From: Thermoplasmata archaeon
GTDB taxonomy: Archaea; Thermoplasmatota; E2; DHVEG-1
DNA length: 5,327 bases
NCBI GenBank assembly: GCA_003651045.1
Contig: QMTJ01000089.1
Coordinates: 1-5,327 of the forward strand
Direction: 5' to 3'
The notes beneath the pieces were generated by a model. That model made no database searches and had not been told where the DNA came from. It saw only the letters and a list, made by a program, of their open reading frames with translations. Shown piece by piece: positions 1-5,327 of this stretch (positions within the stretch are counted from its first letter, which is position 1; each line of letters begins with the position of its first letter). A program made the position numbers and the translations under genes.

Positions 1-417
1 CCCATCGAGTTTGTTTAACTCAGCATAAGTAATAAGTGTGATATTTGGATGACGCGCGAGTTCTACCATTTTTGGTGCAGCAGTACAAATACTGCAATCA
101 TTGGTAGGGAATGTTTTATCTAGTTTAACCATCGAACCACCGATAGTGGAGGTTTTATCAATGATTACAACCTTGTATCCTTTATCCGCGATGTCCAGAG
201 CTGCTTGCATACCAGATATCCCTGCACCGATAACCAGTGTATCAGCGTTGATTAAACGTTTCTTTTTCCATTCTGTTTTTTGAATAGTTTCTATATTTTC
301 AATTTTTTTTATTGCTTCTTCTTGAATTATCGCCTCTGGTTCTTCATAAAAATAATCGTCATAGAGTGGAATACCCATATCGTGATCTATTTTCTGATTA
401 TAATCCTTTAAGGGCAT
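1..417 (-). CDS. hdrA: HdrA-like FAD/Fe-S electron-bifurcating subunit, N-terminal part (3' end off window)
   Basis: The first 139 residues are visible and the frame runs off the left edge. An FAD Rossmann motif GAGISG is at 64-69, then a second glycine pair at IGG (92-94), and the HdrA hallmark DKTFPTNDCSIC at 100-111 followed by PKMVELARHPNI. This block is nearly the same as in methanogen HdrA, the subunit of heterodisulfide reductase that carries the bifurcating FAD and passes electrons to other Fe-S subunits. The usual N-terminal Fe-S domain of methanogen HdrA (about 140 residues, with a VCHCG motif) is absent; an acidic, charged stretch of about 55 residues stands in its place. Start choice: ATG 417 has GAGG and AGGA nine and four bases upstream and overlaps korC; ATG 378 is an in-frame alternative without a clear binding site. 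The [4Fe-4S] ferredoxin insert and C-terminus lie outside the window. Confidence 0.93.
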   Translation of the reverse strand, partial: MPLKDYNQKIDHDMGIPLYDDYFYEEPEAIIQEEAIKKIENIETIQKTEWKKKRLINADTLVIGAGISGMQAALDIADKGYKVVIIDKTSTIGGSMVKLDKTFPTNDCSICTAAPKMVELARHPNITLITYAELNKLDG

Positions 418-940
418 TCTTTCCTGCCTCAAGTCCTTTTTCAAAGGCTTTCAAATTTAGTTCTTTAAAACGACTTGGTACACTATCAAGAACTGCTTTT
501 CTAACAGCCTCTGGATCTAGTAGTTTAAATATGCTAGTAGCTGCACCAACCATTACTATGTTTGTAACGATTTTGTTACCTAGTTCCTCTGCAATCCTCT
601 GAGCATGAATCTTATAAACTGGTTGACCGATTTCGTGTTTTTTTACAAGATCAGGGTCGACAACAATAACAGTATCATCACGTAAATCATTACGATATGT
701 GTCAAAAGACTCCTGAGACATCGCTACTAGTAAATCCACACTAGTAGGCCTAGGGTAACCTATTTTTTCATCAGAGATTATAACCTCTGATCTCGCTGCT
801 CCTCCACGAGCCTCTGGACCATAAGACTGGCTTTGTACCGCGTTATAGTTCATAAAAACCGAGGCGGCTTTTCCAATGATGAAACCAGCTAGTATTACTC
901 CCTGCCCGCCGAAGCCACATATACGTATTTCTTTTTTCAT
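398..940 (-). CDS. korC: 2-oxoacid:ferredoxin oxidoreductase, gamma subunit
   Basis: The 180-residue protein shows the gamma-subunit hallmarks: GFGGQGV at 9-15, QSYGPEARGG at 38-47 and SEVIISDEKIGYP at 51-63. The gamma domain contributes to subunit assembly and to coenzyme A binding in this family. Length is normal and there is no frameshift. The ATG at 940 overlaps the korB stop (ATGA) and follows a GGTGAT six bases upstream. At its 3' end the gene overlaps the likely hdrA start at 417 by 20 bases, so the two are probably translated in a coupled way. With korD, korA and korB it completes a four-subunit enzyme. Confidence 0.94.
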   Translation of the reverse strand: MKKEIRICGFGGQGVILAGFIIGKAASVFMNYNAVQSQSYGPEARGGAARSEVIISDEKIGYPRPTSVDLLVAMSQESFDTYRNDLRDDTVIVVDPDLVKKHEIGQPVYKIHAQRIAEELGNKIVTNIVMVGAATSIFKLLDPEAVRKAVLDSVPSRFKELNLKAFEKGLEAGKNALKGL

Positions 941-1833
941 TTTTTTATCACCGCTTCTGTCTCAGCTGTTTTTTTATTGTTTTTCCCCATGAGACGAGCT
1001 ACTAGTTTTTGGTATTCCTCAAAGAAACCTGGTTTGTCGATATCCTGGAAAACACCAATAGGGAACATATCTTTCATTGCTTCTTTTTCTTCTTCAGAGC
1101 CATAGCTCATAATGCGTTCGTAATCCTCAAGTAGAATCGTATGATCCTCATACCATTTCCATAGTTTTTTGATGTCACCGAGTTTATTACGGCGACCATA
1201 TGCTGTGGGGCACGGCGCCAGGAATTCAACAAGAGAGAAACCTTTTTTCTGAAGAGCTCTTTTGAGAGACTTAATAGGCTGATAGGGATGCGTAACAGTC
1301 CATCGTGCTACATAGTTAGCACCAAGTGCTTTAGCCAGGTTGCATATATCAAAAGGATGTTCAATGTTTCCATAGGGTGCTGTTGTTGCAATACTACCAA
1401 AAGGCGTAGTAGGTGCGAGTTGTCCACCAGTCATACCATATATGAAGTTGTTGATCATGATAACTGTCATATCAATATTACGACGAGCTGCATGTATGAA
1501 ATGGTTACCCCCTATACCTGCACAGTCTCCATCACCTGTGAAAACAATAACATTAAGATCAGGGTTCGCTGCTTTTATACCAGTTGCAAAGGCTAAAGCT
1601 CTTCCATGAGTCGTATGTAAACCATCAGCGTTGATATACCCAGGTAGTCTAGATGAACAACCGATACCTGATACAAAAACAACTTTATCCATGTCCCATC
1701 CAAGTTCCTCAAGAGCCCAAAAAGTGTATTCTAATACTACACCATTACCGCAGCCGTTGCAGAAAATAGTAGGCCACATACCCTCGCGGAGGTATTTCTT
1801 GTTGAGTTCTTCAGCTGTTTTAATCTCAGTCAT
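937..1833 (-). CDS. korB: 2-oxoacid:ferredoxin oxidoreductase, beta (thiamine diphosphate) subunit
   Basis: This 298-residue subunit binds thiamine diphosphate and, from what is known of the family, a [4Fe-4S] cluster next to it. The TPP motif starts with GDGD at 100-103 and ends with NN at 128-129, followed by YGMTGGQ. Probable cluster cysteines are C25 and C28 (CNGCGNG), C59 (GIGCSSR) and C208 (APCPT). The LHTTHGRALAFATGIK stretch at 72-87 is typical of KorB/PorB. A lysine- and glutamate-rich tail follows residue 280. The ATG at 1833 lies five bases after korA, with GGTGA ten bases upstream. The stop overlaps the korC ATG by four bases, which fits translational coupling and equal subunit supply. 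Confidence 0.95.
   Translation of the reverse strand: MTEIKTAEELNKKYLREGMWPTIFCNGCGNGVVLEYTFWALEELGWDMDKVVFVSGIGCSSRLPGYINADGLHTTHGRALAFATGIKAANPDLNVIVFTGDGDCAGIGGNHFIHAARRNIDMTVIMINNFIYGMTGGQLAPTTPFGSIATTAPYGNIEHPFDICNLAKALGANYVARWTVTHPYQPIKSLKRALQKKGFSLVEFLAPCPTAYGRRNKLGDIKKLWKWYEDHTILLEDYERIMSYGSEEEKEAMKDMFPIGVFQDIDKPGFFEEYQKLVARLMGKNNKKTAETEAVIKK
947..952 (-). promoter_or_regulatory. Ribosome binding site for korC
   Basis: GGTGAT, a perfect match to the 3' part of the anti-Shine-Dalgarno complement (GGAGGTGAT), lies six bases before the korC ATG and inside the last codons of korB. It supports the ATG at 940 and translational coupling. Confidence 0.7.
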
Positions 1834-1838
1834 TTATT

Positions 1839-3020
1839 TTATTTCACCCCCAGGTATGGTAAAAGTTCATGTGGTAGATGCATCTCTCCACCTATTTTTG
1901 GTGCACTCACAACCTCGCAGTTCCCAGAAACTGCTTCTTTAACTGGATGAACTATCTGCCCAAGATTCATCTCCGGAACAATTATTTTATCAACTTTTTT
2001 ACCAAGCTTGTATATTACTTTCTCTGGGAATGGCCATACTATTTTAAGACGTAACATACCAACTTTAACGCCTTTCTTCCGTGCGAGTTCCATAGCAGTT
2101 TCAGCAGGTCTAGCAGATGCACCATATGTTACAAAAGCAATATCTGCATCATCTAGATGTGTTTCTTCAACCTTTACTATCTTATCAATATCGTCAGAGA
2201 TTTTTGATGTAATTCTTTTAACAAGTTTTTCATGATCTTTTTGTTTATCAGTCGCTGGGAAACCTTTCTCGTTATGAGTAAGACCCGTAACATAGGTATG
2301 GTAACCTGTTCCAAAAACAGGGAAATCAGGTACCTTACTTTTACGTGTTTGTGACACTCCAAATGGTATAAATTTTTCTTTATCAATTGTGGCTTCGACA
2401 CGATTAATGATTTTTAAATCTTTTTCATCAGGTATAGTAATACGCTCTCTGAGATGACCTATTTCTCCATCAGCCATAACACAGACAGGGTTACGATATT
2501 TTTCAGAGAGATTAAAAGCTTCTATTGTGAAATCTAGACATTCCTGTACATTACTTGGTGCAAGAGCGATTGCTTCGAAATCACCATGCGTACCCCAACG
2601 GGCTTGCATCATATCCCCCTGTGCACCAAGCGTTGGTTGACCCGTGCTTGGACCTGTCCTTTGTATGTTAACTATTACACATGGTGTCTCTGTCATAACC
2701 GCAAATCCATAGTTTTCCATCATCAATGAGAAACCAGGGCCGCTTGTAGCAGTCATAGCCTTTGCTCCACCCCAGGATGCACCTATCACTGCTGCTATAC
2801 TACCAATCTCATCCTCCATCTGTATATATGTTCCACCGACACGTGGTAGCAACCGAGCCATCCCCTCTGCTATCTCTGAAGCAGGTGTTATAGGGTACCC
2901 GCCGAAAAAAGAACAACCAGCAAGGATCCCTCCGTATACACAGGCCATGTCACCTAAAACAAATTGTACTTTATCCCCTAATACTTCTCTAATTTTTTTA
3001 GGATCACGTTTATATCTCAT
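1839..3020 (-). CDS. korA: 2-oxoacid:ferredoxin oxidoreductase, alpha subunit (probably 2-oxoglutarate)
   Basis: The protein has 393 residues, usual for a separate alpha subunit without a fused gamma domain. Family signatures run in order: YPITP at 42-46, IQMEDEI at 66-72, TSGPGFSLM at 92-100, RTGPSTGQPT at 121-130, QGD at 134-136 and ARWGTHGD at 140-147; a C-terminal transketolase-like domain follows from about residue 290. With KorB it forms the thiamine diphosphate active site that oxidatively decarboxylates a 2-oxoacid to its acyl-CoA, or runs the reverse carboxylation with reduced ferredoxin. The set of four separate subunits and the YPITP(A/S)(S/T)EI context fit 2-oxoglutarate as substrate; branched-chain or pyruvate enzymes cannot be excluded without a tree. 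The start is set by the ATGA overlap with korD and a GGAGG nine bases upstream. It ends five bases before korB. Confidence 0.94.
   Translation of the reverse strand: MRYKRDPKKIREVLGDKVQFVLGDMACVYGGILAGCSFFGGYPITPASEIAEGMARLLPRVGGTYIQMEDEIGSIAAVIGASWGGAKAMTATSGPGFSLMMENYGFAVMTETPCVIVNIQRTGPSTGQPTLGAQGDMMQARWGTHGDFEAIALAPSNVQECLDFTIEAFNLSEKYRNPVCVMADGEIGHLRERITIPDEKDLKIINRVEATIDKEKFIPFGVSQTRKSKVPDFPVFGTGYHTYVTGLTHNEKGFPATDKQKDHEKLVKRITSKISDDIDKIVKVEETHLDDADIAFVTYGASARPAETAMELARKKGVKVGMLRLKIVWPFPEKVIYKLGKKVDKIIVPEMNLGQIVHPVKEAVSGNCEVVSAPKIGGEMHLPHELLPYLGVK
1844..1848 (-). promoter_or_regulatory. Ribosome binding site for korB
   Basis: GGTGA sits in the last codons of korA, ten bases before the korB ATG at 1833. 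It supports that start over later in-frame methionines. Confidence 0.6.
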
Positions 3021-3277
3021 CTATTTATTCCTCCAACTGGAGATCTCAACAAAGGTTTTTTCACATCTTTCTTTTTCTCTTCAGGTATTACAGTTATAGC
3101 GAAATCAGGGCAGACTAGTTCGCAGAGTCTGCAACAGTTACACTCATTGACTTCTTTAAGACGTGGTGGTCTCACACCTCTACGGTTGATTGTATCCGAT
3201 TCCTCTAAGGCGTTTACAGGGCATCTCTCGATACAGAGGTTACATCCTTTACACCAATCCTCATTTACAACTATCAT
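3017..3277 (-). CDS. korD: 2-oxoacid:ferredoxin oxidoreductase, delta (ferredoxin-like) subunit
   Basis: This 86-residue protein is a 2x[4Fe-4S] ferredoxin and the electron-exit subunit of the 2-oxoacid oxidoreductase encoded just downstream. Cluster 1 ligands are C9, C12, C15, C19 (followed by P20) and cluster 2 ligands are C46, C49, C52, C56 (followed by P57). C48 is an extra cysteine inside the second motif. The lysine-rich tail after residue 65 has no cluster. The ATG at 3277 has a GGAG at 3289-3292, 11 bases away. The gene begins 26 bases after the flavoprotein stop, and its TGA overlaps the korA ATG by four bases. Length and the CP(D)xAI motif fit KorD of 2-oxoglutarate enzymes; Por/Vor delta subunits are the alternative. 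Confidence 0.93.
   Translation of the reverse strand: MIVVNEDWCKGCNLCIERCPVNALEESDTINRRGVRPPRLKEVNECNCCRLCELVCPDFAITVIPEEKKKDVKKPLLRSPVGGINR
3030..3034 (-). promoter_or_regulatory. Ribosome binding site for korA
   Basis: GGAGG sits inside the 3' end of korD, nine bases before the korA ATG at 3020. It fixes the start at the ATGA overlap. Confidence 0.7.
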
Positions 3278-3288
3278 CTTCTTTTTTT

Positions 3289-3292
3289 CTCC
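3289..3292 (-). promoter_or_regulatory. Ribosome binding site for korD
   Basis: GGAG lies 11 bases before the korD ATG, in the 26-base gap after the flavoprotein stop. The bases between are almost all A and G. Confidence 0.5.
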
Positions 3293-3303
3293 ATTATAAC
3301 TCG

Positions 3304-4875
3304 CTATAAAATATCAAGTGATCTAGATATTGCCATTTCACCACGGTATTCTGGTAAAAGTATTGGCGCAGTTTTTTCAGTTTTAATACCTGCTTGTTCT
3401 AACATTTTGTTGTATTTCTTCAGATGATCTAGTGTTAATTTACCAGTTTTTGCTTTTTTAATGTATTTAGCAGCGTATATACCAGCACGTCGACCAAAAA
3501 CATTGTAATCAAGGAGTGAGTTACCCATTAACCTGTTTTTACCATGAACTCCACCTGTTACTTCTCCTGCTGCGAAAAGCCCTGGTATACGTGTCTCTGT
3601 TTTTTCATTGATTTCTACTCCGCCGTTTTGATAATGAAGCGTTGGATATACAAGAATTGGATGTTTCGTCATATCTATACCAAACCTGTTGAATTTACGT
3701 AGTTCACCGGCTAGTTTCTCTGCGATTGTACCCTCACCATGTATTATCTCTATCATAGGTGTATCAAGCCATACACCAGGCATACCCGTGGGTGTAACAA
3801 TACCACGTCCTTCTCTACATTCCCTGATAAGAGCTGCTGATTCAACATCACGTGGTTCAAGTGGGAAAACAAAAGGATCACCATTCGCGTTAACTGGTAT
3901 AGCGCCTAGTCCACGTATTTTCTCTGTTGAAAGTATCCCTACTATCGGCTCCGGGTAAGCATCACCAGTAGGATGAATCTGTATAGTATCAAGATCAATG
4001 AGGTTTGCTCCAACATGATAAGCCATAACCAACCCATCACCTGTTGCACCATAATGGTTAGTTGTTGGATAATTCGCTAAATGTAATCTACCACTACCAC
4101 CTGTTGCAAGAATAGTTGCCTTTGCACGTATCACATAATACTCATATGTTTCAAGATTGAAAGCTATACCACCAGCTACTTGTCCTTTGTCATCCATTAG
4201 TAGCTCTACAATTGGGCAGAACTCAAGCACAGGGATTTCAAGGTTTCTCGCTCTATCTCTAATATTACGCATGATCTCCATACCCGAGTAATCCTTACAG
4301 CTATGTAAACGGTTACGGCATGTACCACCGCCAGAAAGCTCCTGGAACTCCCCGTTCTCCATGCGATCATACATTACACCAAGTTCCTCATGCCATTTTA
4401 TAATCAACGGAGCATCAAGTGCAAGAGCACGTGCAAGCTCTGGTTTATTAGTAAAATGCCCTCCTCCATAGATATCAAGATAATGAAGAACAGGGCTATC
4501 CTCAGGGCGATCAGCAGCCTGTATACCACCCTGAGCCATCATACTATTTGCATCACCATGACGAAGTTTAGTAACAATCAAAATCCTATCACGTGGAACA
4601 CCTGATTCATAAGCAAAAAGCGCAGCAACAGTACCCGCGCCACCTCCACCAATAATCAAAAGATCAACATCATAATCAACTGTACTGAGATCCACGTCAT
4701 CAGGATCAACAACAGGTTTAGCCTCTAACAAATCCACTATACCTTCATAAAAAACCTTACCCTTATCAACCCCGACTCTTACCTCCCTACGGGTGCCTTC
4801 CATATAATCCGGGTGATACTTCCTCAGGATTTCCTCACGATCTTTAAGACTCATCGGTTTAATAGCTTTAGACAT
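3304..4875 (-). CDS. Fumarate reductase/succinate dehydrogenase-type FAD flavoprotein subunit (soluble, TfrA-like)
   Basis: Counting from the ATG at 4875 the protein has 523 residues. It interconverts fumarate and succinate in this family. A Rossmann FAD motif GGGGAG lies at 76-81 and the FAD loop AQGG at 114-117. Residues matching the E. coli FrdA active site are all present: H301 (HPTG), T317-E318, R342 (PRD, proton donor), H414 (LHYQNGG) and R448 (HGKNRLMGNSLLD). The FAD loop has N110 where membrane SdhA/FrdA carry the covalent-FAD histidine, so FAD is probably non-covalent, as in NadB. After the NSLLD motif only about 70 residues follow, so the C-terminal helical domain is shorter than in SdhA. 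The start is uncertain: the frame is open to a TTG at 4956 (550 residues) that overlaps the upstream stop by four bases. I prefer 4875 because relatives, as I recall them, begin close to the PM..ERE..L..YHPDY stretch. NadB and AprA are less likely from sequence and context. Confidence 0.92.
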   Translation of the reverse strand: MSKAIKPMSLKDREEILRKYHPDYMEGTRREVRVGVDKGKVFYEGIVDLLEAKPVVDPDDVDLSTVDYDVDLLIIGGGGAGTVAALFAYESGVPRDRILIVTKLRHGDANSMMAQGGIQAADRPEDSPVLHYLDIYGGGHFTNKPELARALALDAPLIIKWHEELGVMYDRMENGEFQELSGGGTCRNRLHSCKDYSGMEIMRNIRDRARNLEIPVLEFCPIVELLMDDKGQVAGGIAFNLETYEYYVIRAKATILATGGSGRLHLANYPTTNHYGATGDGLVMAYHVGANLIDLDTIQIHPTGDAYPEPIVGILSTEKIRGLGAIPVNANGDPFVFPLEPRDVESAALIRECREGRGIVTPTGMPGVWLDTPMIEIIHGEGTIAEKLAGELRKFNRFGIDMTKHPILVYPTLHYQNGGVEINEKTETRIPGLFAAGEVTGGVHGKNRLMGNSLLDYNVFGRRAGIYAAKYIKKAKTGKLTLDHLKKYNKMLEQAGIKTEKTAPILLPEYRGEMAISRSLDIL

Positions 4876-4952
4876 ATTCCGCTCTCTTTTCTCCTCCACT
4901 ATCTTAATTGATTCCATCATATACTTGGGATATCCATCAATTAATTCCAAAA

Positions 4953-5327
4953 TCAATCACCACCTGCTGTTATAGATTCCTCAGACTCGATCTTCCGATT
5001 CTTATACAAACTTATAATTTCCTCTTTAGGCATTTTCATGAGTTTCTCAATCTCAGGGTCAAACTTCCGTGCATTTATCTCCTTCAAACGTTTCAACAGG
5101 TTCTTAGATTTAGGATCAAGATATTTACCACGTAACCGCCTAGCGAGCTGAGAAACATGATAATGTTTAATATCAGCAGGGCACCGCATAGCGCAGAGAC
5201 CACATTGTATACAATCAAAAGAAAGCTCAGCGCATTTAGCTATATCACCACGTATAGCATTCTGAATATATTTCATAACCTCTATATCCTGAGGACAAGA
5301 CTTAGTACAAGTATTACAAGATACACA
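4953..5327 (-). CDS. 4Fe-4S dicluster protein, SdhB/TfrB/HdrC-like, C-terminal part (5' end off window)
   Basis: The frame is open to the window edge, so the ATG at 5276 is internal and only the last 124 residues are seen. Two complete cluster motifs of the form CX2CX2CX3CP are visible: C1, C4, C7, C11 and C39, C42, C45, C49 of the visible part, followed by a basic, helical-looking tail of about 75 residues. Double motifs of this kind occur in HdrC and in the Fe-S subunits of soluble fumarate reductases, where they carry electrons to or from a flavoprotein. The next gene is exactly such a flavoprotein, so I infer this is its electron-transfer partner. The protein ends without a CCG (HdrB-like) domain, unlike methanogen TfrB, which has one at its C-terminus. 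Any CCG or [2Fe-2S] domain would have to lie upstream, outside the window. No membrane segment is visible. Fe-S role is secure; exact subunit identity is not. Confidence 0.85.
   Translation of the reverse strand, partial: CVSCNTCTKSCPQDIEVMKYIQNAIRGDIAKCAELSFDCIQCGLCAMRCPADIKHYHVSQLARRLRGKYLDPKSKNLLKRLKEINARKFDPEIEKLMKMPKEEIISLYKNRKIESEESITAGGD
4956..4964 (-). promoter_or_regulatory. Possible ribosome binding site before TTG starts of the flavoprotein
   Basis: GGTGGTGAT in the last codons of the Fe-S gene touches a TTG at 4956 and lies five bases before a second in-frame TTG at 4950. If used, the flavoprotein would be 548-550 residues long. The competing ATG at 4875 has a GGAGGAG at 4891-4897, 15 bases away, which is a long spacing. 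Confidence 0.35.

Noticed and set aside
303..310. Run of eight A (minus strand) in hdrA as a possible programmed slippage site
   Set aside because: The frame is intact through the run, which encodes an ordinary I-K-K-I stretch; no stimulatory structure or alternative product is evident.
1288..1596. Plus-strand ORF of 102 codons, and similar ones at 312-602, 1631-1942 and 3689-3958
   Set aside because: They lie opposite strongly conserved minus-strand genes, show no recognisable motif, and are explained as antisense shadows.
2177..2401. Minus-strand ORF of 74 codons in another frame of korA
   Set aside because: korA is intact and conserved through this stretch; the alternative product has no family features.
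398..3277. Kor genes as a pyruvate or branched-chain 2-oxoacid enzyme
   Set aside because: Not fully excluded, but the four separate subunits in D-A-B-C order and the neighbouring fumarate/succinate enzyme fit 2-oxoglutarate better.
3274..3294. Six-codon mini-ORF (MEKKRR) whose TGA overlaps the korD ATG
   Set aside because: Its start overlaps the GGAG binding site of korD, and such a short frame in an A/G-rich leader is likely by chance.
3294..3299. TTATAA / TATAAT-like box before korD as an internal promoter
   Set aside because: A start site set by it would fall at or inside korD and remove the ribosome binding site; the gap is only 26 bases in an otherwise tight operon.
3304..4875. Flavoprotein as L-aspartate oxidase (NadB) or APS reductase (AprA)
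   Set aside because: No nadA/nadC or aprB/sat genes are nearby, the N-terminal region and HGDAN loop fit the fumarate reductase-like group, and the Fe-S partner fits a reductase.

Overview
The window holds seven genes, all on the minus strand, packed into what looks like one polycistronic unit (5327 down to 1). The two outer genes run off the edges. The DNA is AT-rich by eye. Every enzyme seen is an oxygen-sensitive iron-sulfur or flavin enzyme, so the source is a strict anaerobe. Lack of membrane anchors, methanogen-like HdrA sequence and GGAGG/GGTGAT ribosome binding sites suggest an anaerobic archaeon. Comparable gene sets are also known in anaerobic bacteria such as Dehalococcoidia-type Chloroflexota, so the domain of life is not settled by this window.

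In transcription order: (1) 5327-4953, C-terminal part of a protein with two [4Fe-4S] motifs (SdhB/TfrB/HdrC-like); (2) 4875-3304, a soluble fumarate reductase/succinate dehydrogenase-type flavoprotein with the catalytic residues kept and no covalent-FAD histidine; (3) 3277-3017, korD, a 2x[4Fe-4S] ferredoxin subunit; (4) 3020-1839, korA; (5) 1833-937, korB; (6) 940-398, korC; (7) 417-1, N-terminal part of an HdrA-like flavoprotein. Genes 3-6 form a complete four-subunit 2-oxoacid:ferredoxin oxidoreductase, most likely for 2-oxoglutarate. Junctions are overlaps or short gaps; the longest non-coding stretch is at most 77 bases. No promoter, terminator, RNA gene, repeat or mobile element was found.

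Working together (inference): the flavoprotein and its Fe-S partner interconvert fumarate and succinate, and KorDABC interconverts succinyl-CoA plus CO2 and 2-oxoglutarate with ferredoxin. These reactions flank succinyl-CoA synthetase, which is not in the window, in an oxidative or incomplete reductive TCA pathway. HdrA is the flavin electron-bifurcating subunit of heterodisulfide reductases. Its place as the last visible gene suggests that electrons from the ferredoxin-linked and fumarate-linked reactions are joined through an HdrA module. The missing ends (upstream Fe-S/CCG part, downstream HdrA C-terminus and possibly an MvhD-like subunit) would decide this.
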